This document shows positions 5,886-7,811 of a DNA stretch of 7,811 nucleotides, one piece after another (within the stretch, counting starts at the first letter, position 1; each line of letters opens with the position of its first letter). Source of the DNA: Chloroflexia bacterium (lineage in GTDB: Bacteria; Chloroflexota; Chloroflexia; QHBQ01; JADMIH01); contig JAICKM010000311.1 of assembly GCA_025927935.1 (NCBI GenBank), positions 1 to 7,811 on the forward strand, read 5' to 3'. A program made the translations under genes and the position numbers. Below the pieces are notes generated by a model, which was not told the DNA's origin, searched no databases, and saw only the letters and a list, made by a program, of their open reading frames with translations.

Positions 5886-5894
5886 ATTATAACA
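5886..5894 (-). promoter_or_regulatory. Extended -10 promoter for the ABM gene
   Basis: The minus strand reads TGT-TATAAT from 5894 to 5886, a perfect extended -10 element. The hexamer 17 bases upstream (GCCCGC) is not a -35, which fits extended -10 promoters. The start site would be near 5879, giving a leader of about 100 bases before the ATG at 5778. The AT-rich island (5884-5904) stands out in its GC-rich surroundings. Confidence 0.55.
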
Positions 5895-6045
5895 TCTAAT
5901 TCATCCACGCGGGCCGCACCCGGCGGCGTGCTGTCCGTGCCACCGGGCCGGGGGCGGTGCGATCGCCGCCCCCGCGTCTCCCTCGTCCCTCGTCCGCAGC
6001 AATGGGCTACGCACCGCTGCGCGAACAGCACTCCGCACTCGTCGG

Positions 6046-6066
6046 GGCCGGGGGGTTAGGCCCGCC
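6046..6066 (-). repeat. Remnant of the intergenic repeat, copy E
   Basis: CCGGGGGGTTAGGCCCG (about 6049-6065) matches the flank of copy C (CCGGGGGTTAGGCCCG) with one extra G. The stem-forming part is missing, so this is a partial copy in the same orientation as copy C. Confidence 0.55.
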
Positions 6067-6090
6067 GCGCCATTTTCATGAAAGTGGCGC
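6067..6090. promoter_or_regulatory. 24-base near-perfect palindrome, operator-like
   Basis: GCGCCATTTT (6067-6076) and AAAGTGGCGC (6081-6090) are complementary except for one T-G pair, around a CATG centre; the central TTTCATGAAA is a perfect palindrome. It ends 17 bases before a TTGACA. Its size and symmetry fit a dimeric repressor site, but it could equally be a dispersed palindrome next to repeat E. Confidence 0.45.
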
Positions 6091-6097
6091 GTTATGT

Positions 6098-6143
6098 CTA
6101 GCCGGGGTTGACAAGGCTAGCGGGCCTATGGTAAGCTTACAAT
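6098..6143 (+). promoter_or_regulatory. Promoter-like region framed by dyads
   Basis: TTGACA (6108-6113) sits inside the inverted repeat CTAGCC (6098-6103) / GGCTAG (6115-6120). The palindrome GTAAGCTTAC (6131-6140) covers the expected -10 zone. TAAGCT (6132-6137) is 18 bases from the -35 but matches the -10 consensus weakly; TACAAT (6138-6143) is a better hexamer but 24 bases away. The -10 is therefore uncertain. The likely target is the 97-aa gene, with a leader of about 330 bases. Confidence 0.35.
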
Positions 6144-6209
6144 CATCGCGGCTTTGTTGTTGAGATCGTTCCGTCCCATACTATTCGCCTATAGTTTCCA
6201 AGTCCGAAT

Positions 6210-6450
6210 CCGCCGGTGCTTCCCTGTCCCAGGACCGGCGGCGAGGCATACCAACCCCCCGCGGCGCGCCGTGCCTACCCACCGGATAGGTGCGCGCACC
6301 CTATCGGTGCCCTCCCGCGCAGATTGCCGGACCTGGCCCGCCGCGACTCATCGCGTAGTGCCGCTGGAAGCGTGACCCCGGCCCGCTTCCTTATGCTAAA
6401 CCCCTATATACATCGCCGTGTTATCCCTCGGCACAGCCCTACTCGTGCCG
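6210..6450 (+). other. Structured leader with three hairpins
   Basis: Three stems lie ahead of the 97-aa gene: CCGCCGGT (6210-6217) with ACCGGCGG (6234-6241); CACCGGATAGGTGC (6280-6293) with GCACCCTATCGGTG (6296-6309), imperfect with one bulge on each side; and CGGCAC (6429-6434) with GTGCCG (6445-6450), the last ending 13 bases before the ribosome binding site. This could be a regulatory leader. I do not recognise any known riboswitch in it. Confidence 0.35.
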
Positions 6451-6473
6451 GTGGAGTGGAAAGAAGGTAGGTA

Positions 6474-6767
6474 ATGGATCGTTGGCTGCAACGTGCCCCC
6501 GGCCACTGGCGCAAAGAAGCGGATCTGCCCATCGGCCATGTCGTCGCCGAAATTCGCAAACAGGAATATCTGCCCCTCTACAGCACGCGGGTCGAAGTCA
6601 CCTTCACCGAGACCCATGTGCCCCAACAAGTCACCAAAACCTCGATTGGCCTGCTCAACCCGGCGGTGGCCCAGGTCACCTGTAACCGGCTCCTGGCCGA
6701 AATCGTCGCCGTCACCGCGTTGACGCAAACGGTGCCGGACCCCTTGCCCCGGCCTACCGCCCGCTAG
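6474..6767 (+). CDS. Hypothetical protein, 97 aa
   Basis: I do not recognise this protein. The ATG has GAAGGT (6463-6468) 5 bases upstream. Codon use is like that of the neighbouring genes, with C or G favoured at third positions, which supports this frame over the longer minus-strand frame that overlaps it. The N-terminal 30 residues are charged (R3, R7, H11, R13, K14, E15, H22, E26, R28, K29). A strand-like stretch follows (T-R-V-E-V-T-F-T-E-T, 38-47), then V-T-K-T-S-I-G-L-L (53-61), then a probable helix (71-82) and a proline-rich tail. There is one cysteine (C70), no signal peptide and no membrane segment. It stands alone, with a long structured leader upstream and an intrinsic terminator 23 bases after the stop, so it is probably expressed as a single-gene transcript. 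Confidence 0.65.
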   Translation: MDRWLQRAPGHWRKEADLPIGHVVAEIRKQEYLPLYSTRVEVTFTETHVPQQVTKTSIGLLNPAVAQVTCNRLLAEIVAVTALTQTVPDPLPRPTAR

Positions 6768-6790
6768 GCGCGGCACCGGGTCGCACCGCA

Positions 6791-6826
6791 GGGCAGAGCG
6801 TGGCAACGCGCTCTGCCCTTCTTGTT
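6791..6826 (+). terminator. Rho-independent terminator of the 97-aa gene
   Basis: GGGCAGAGCG (6791-6800) pairs perfectly with CGCTCTGCCC (6809-6818) over an 8-base loop, followed directly by TTCTTGTT. It lies 23 bases after the TAG and is the only hairpin in the window with a proper T-rich tail. Confidence 0.85.
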
Positions 6827-6835
6827 GCCCGGCGC

Positions 6836-6884
6836 GTAGCCCGGCGGCGCCCGGCTGGGGTAGACCCCACAAGCCGCCGGCTAC
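6836..6884. repeat. Compound inverted repeat
   Basis: GTAGCCCGGCGGC (6836-6848) pairs with GCCGCCGGCTAC (6873-6884) with one bulged C. The loop holds a further small dyad, TGGGGT-AG-ACCCCA (6857-6870). The element begins 10 bases after the terminator T-tract. It resembles a dispersed palindromic repeat, but only one copy is in the window. Confidence 0.5.
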
Positions 6885-6995
6885 GGCCATGAAGGTCGCC
6901 CGTTGGCGGGCCGGGCGGCTTGCCCCGCCGTATTCAGAATTGCAATTGCCGGGAATACTTGCGATATTGAAAGCCGGCGCGGGTCGCCGCGCCCA

Positions 6996-7024
6996 TTGAC
7001 TTACCCCGGCGCCGTTGGTACACT
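6996..7024 (+). promoter_or_regulatory. Sigma-70-type promoter for the gene at 7183
   Basis: TTGACT (6996-7001) and TACACT (7019-7024) are separated by exactly 17 bases, and TGG (7016-7018) supplies an extended -10. The hexamers match the consensus at five and four of six positions. The start site would be near 7031, giving a leader of about 150 bases. This is the best promoter in the window. Confidence 0.7.
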
Positions 7025-7057
7025 GAGAGCATATCCCCGCCCCCTACGTTGCCCCCT

Positions 7058-7096
7058 GGGGATGCCGGTTTCGGCAAGCGCAAACGCCTGATTCCC
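7058..7096 (+). other. Three-way-junction-like fold in the 7183 leader
   Basis: GGGGAT (7058-7063) can pair with ATTCCC (7091-7096), one pair being G-T. It encloses two hairpins, GCCG-GTTT-CGGC (7064-7075) and GCG-CAAA-CGC (7078-7087). The stems are short, so it may be chance; it matches no riboswitch class I can name. Confidence 0.3.
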
Positions 7097-7182
7097 GGCT
7101 CGCAGCGCATCATGGTCTCGTTGGCCTCGCGGGATGCGTGTTGCCGCCCCTCGCCCTTGATCGTCGCGGAAGGAGTTTGCAT

Positions 7183-7811
7183 ATGGCTGCTCGGCGCTGG
7201 TTCATATTGCCGGCTGTGCTCGTCTTTGTGCTGGTCGCGTTGGGCGCCGGGTTCAGTATGCAGACCCAGGCGGCGCAGCCCGACCAGGCCGATAAGCCGG
7301 CGCGGCGCACCGCCACGCCCACCACCACGCCCGTGCCCTGCGTGCTGGTGGGCACGCCCACGCGCGTCGCCACCCCGGCCTATACGCCCGGCCCCGGCTG
7401 CTCGGCCACCCCGCCGAAGGGCGCCCTGCGCGCCGATATCACCGAGCACCCCACGACCACCACGGCCCGCTTCGTCAACCGCTCGCTGACTTGCAGCTAC
7501 CCCATCGGCCTGGCGACCTACCGCGACCCCGATGGGCGCATCAACCACCAGCAGTTGTTCGACTATCAGTTGGCCGTCATCCCGCCCAACAGTACGCTGA
7601 TCCTCACGGTGCAGAACCCGCCGTGCGCCTTCCAGTCCGATGCCTTCTACGGCCCGTTGATCGAGTCGTTCGCGGGCGGCGTGCGCTACGATGCGCGCCG
7701 CCTGGCCGACGACTACGGCAACAAGGGCGTGCCCTGCGCCGCCTGCGTGACCGCCACGGCCACCGCCACTGCCACCCCCGCGGCGACGCGCACGCCCACC
7801 CGCACGCCGAC
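7183..7811 (+). CDS. Secreted or anchored Chloroflexota-type protein with Thr/Ala/Pro linkers, N-terminal 209 aa
   Basis: The gene starts at ATG 7183 with AAGGAG (7170-7175) 7 bases upstream and runs off the window. Residues 1-5 are basic (R4, R5), 6-24 are hydrophobic, and a signal-peptidase site is plausible near Q27-T-Q-A-A31. A Thr/Pro-rich stretch (about 43-78) with C53 and C73 precedes a compact domain (about 82-188): F-V-N-R-S-L-T-C-S-Y-P-I-G-L-A-T-Y-R (97-114), D-Y-x-x-A-V-I-P-P (127-135), C148, D-A-F-Y-G (153-157) and a C-A-A-C end (185-188). I recognise this domain from Chloroflexota surface proteins, where it repeats between linkers; its function is unknown. Residues 189-209 are an ATATAT / TRTP linker, so a further domain probably lies outside the window. 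If the signal is not cleaved, the protein would be membrane-tethered. Confidence 0.82.
   Translation, partial: MAARRWFILPAVLVFVLVALGAGFSMQTQAAQPDQADKPARRTATPTTTPVPCVLVGTPTRVATPAYTPGPGCSATPPKGALRADITEHPTTTTARFVNRSLTCSYPIGLATYRDPDGRINHQQLFDYQLAVIPPNSTLILTVQNPPCAFQSDAFYGPLIESFAGGVRYDARRLADDYGNKGVPCAACVTATATATATPAATRTPTRTP

Larger units (their letters stand above)
5779..6473. other. Long divergent non-coding region between ABM and 97-aa genes
   Basis: A 695-base gap without a credible gene; the short open frames across it lack ribosome binding sites and protein-like composition. It contains the ABM leader and promoter, a GC-rich unassigned part (5905-6045), repeat remnant E, a 24-base near-palindrome (6067-6090), a TTGACA framed by a dyad (6098-6120), the palindrome GTAAGCTTAC (6131-6140), and then about 330 bases of probable leader with three hairpins before the ATG at 6474. 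Confidence 0.6.
6768..7182. other. Non-coding region between the 97-aa gene and the secreted protein gene
   Basis: This 415-base stretch contains the terminator (6791-6826), the compound inverted repeat (6836-6884), an AT-rich patch with the palindrome AATTGCAATT (6938-6947) flanked by TATTC (6931-6935) and GAATA (6953-6957), the promoter at 6996-7024, and a leader of about 150 bases with a three-way-junction-like fold. Short open frames on both strands look like chance. Confidence 0.6.

Noticed and set aside
6396..6890. 164-residue minus-strand frame
   Set aside because: It runs through the intrinsic terminator and covers the 97-aa gene; codon pattern and ribosome site favour the plus strand.
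7078..7103. Faint resemblance of GCGCAAACGCC to the cyclic-di-GMP-I riboswitch core
   Set aside because: The conserved ACGCAAAGCCTCCGGCC block and the second helix are absent.

Overview
The window looks like a chromosomal fragment from a high-GC member of the phylum Chloroflexota, probably class Chloroflexia. The reasons are the strong GC bias at third codon positions, the secreted protein at the right edge with Thr/Ala/Pro/Arg linkers (ATATAT- and TRTP-type), and the many intergenic hairpin repeats rich in C and G runs. This placement is inference; no rRNA or other marker gene is present.

Layout, left to right. Bases 1-78 are the 3' end of a SnoaL-like ester cyclase gene (+). It faces a GH13 alpha-glucosidase / oligo-1,6-glucosidase gene (210-1835, -), with repeat copy A between them. 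A 303-base divergent region (1836-2138) separates the glucosidase from a second SnoaL/NTF2-fold gene (2139-2552, +). A 554-base non-coding stretch follows, with a hairpin, repeat copy B and a long leader. It leads to a 549-residue secreted protein with 16 cysteines after its signal peptide (3107-4756, +). That gene converges on an SRPBCC-fold gene (4842-5291, -) across repeat copy C, whose hairpin could terminate transcription from both sides. Upstream of the SRPBCC gene lie two tandem repeat copies (D1, D2) and an antibiotic-biosynthesis-monooxygenase-fold gene (5461-5778, -) with a near-ideal ribosome binding site and an extended -10 element. A 695-base non-coding region (5779-6473) holds a repeat remnant, several dyads around a -35-like hexamer, and a run of hairpins. 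It leads to a 97-residue protein of unknown function (6474-6767, +), which ends in a clear intrinsic terminator. After another non-coding stretch with a good promoter (6996-7024) and a three-way-junction-like leader, a secreted or anchored Chloroflexota-type protein begins at 7183 and runs off the window.

The genes do not form an obvious pathway. Most are single transcription units separated by repeats, and the small NTF2, SRPBCC and ABM folds are common stand-alone families here rather than parts of a polyketide cluster. I found no CRISPR array, transposase, integrase, toxin-antitoxin pair, tRNA or rRNA, and no convincing new defence or biosynthetic system. The most interesting items are the cysteine-rich secreted family, the repeat hairpins with a compensatory stem change (one copy also appears to supply a stop codon), and the structured leaders of the two right-hand genes.
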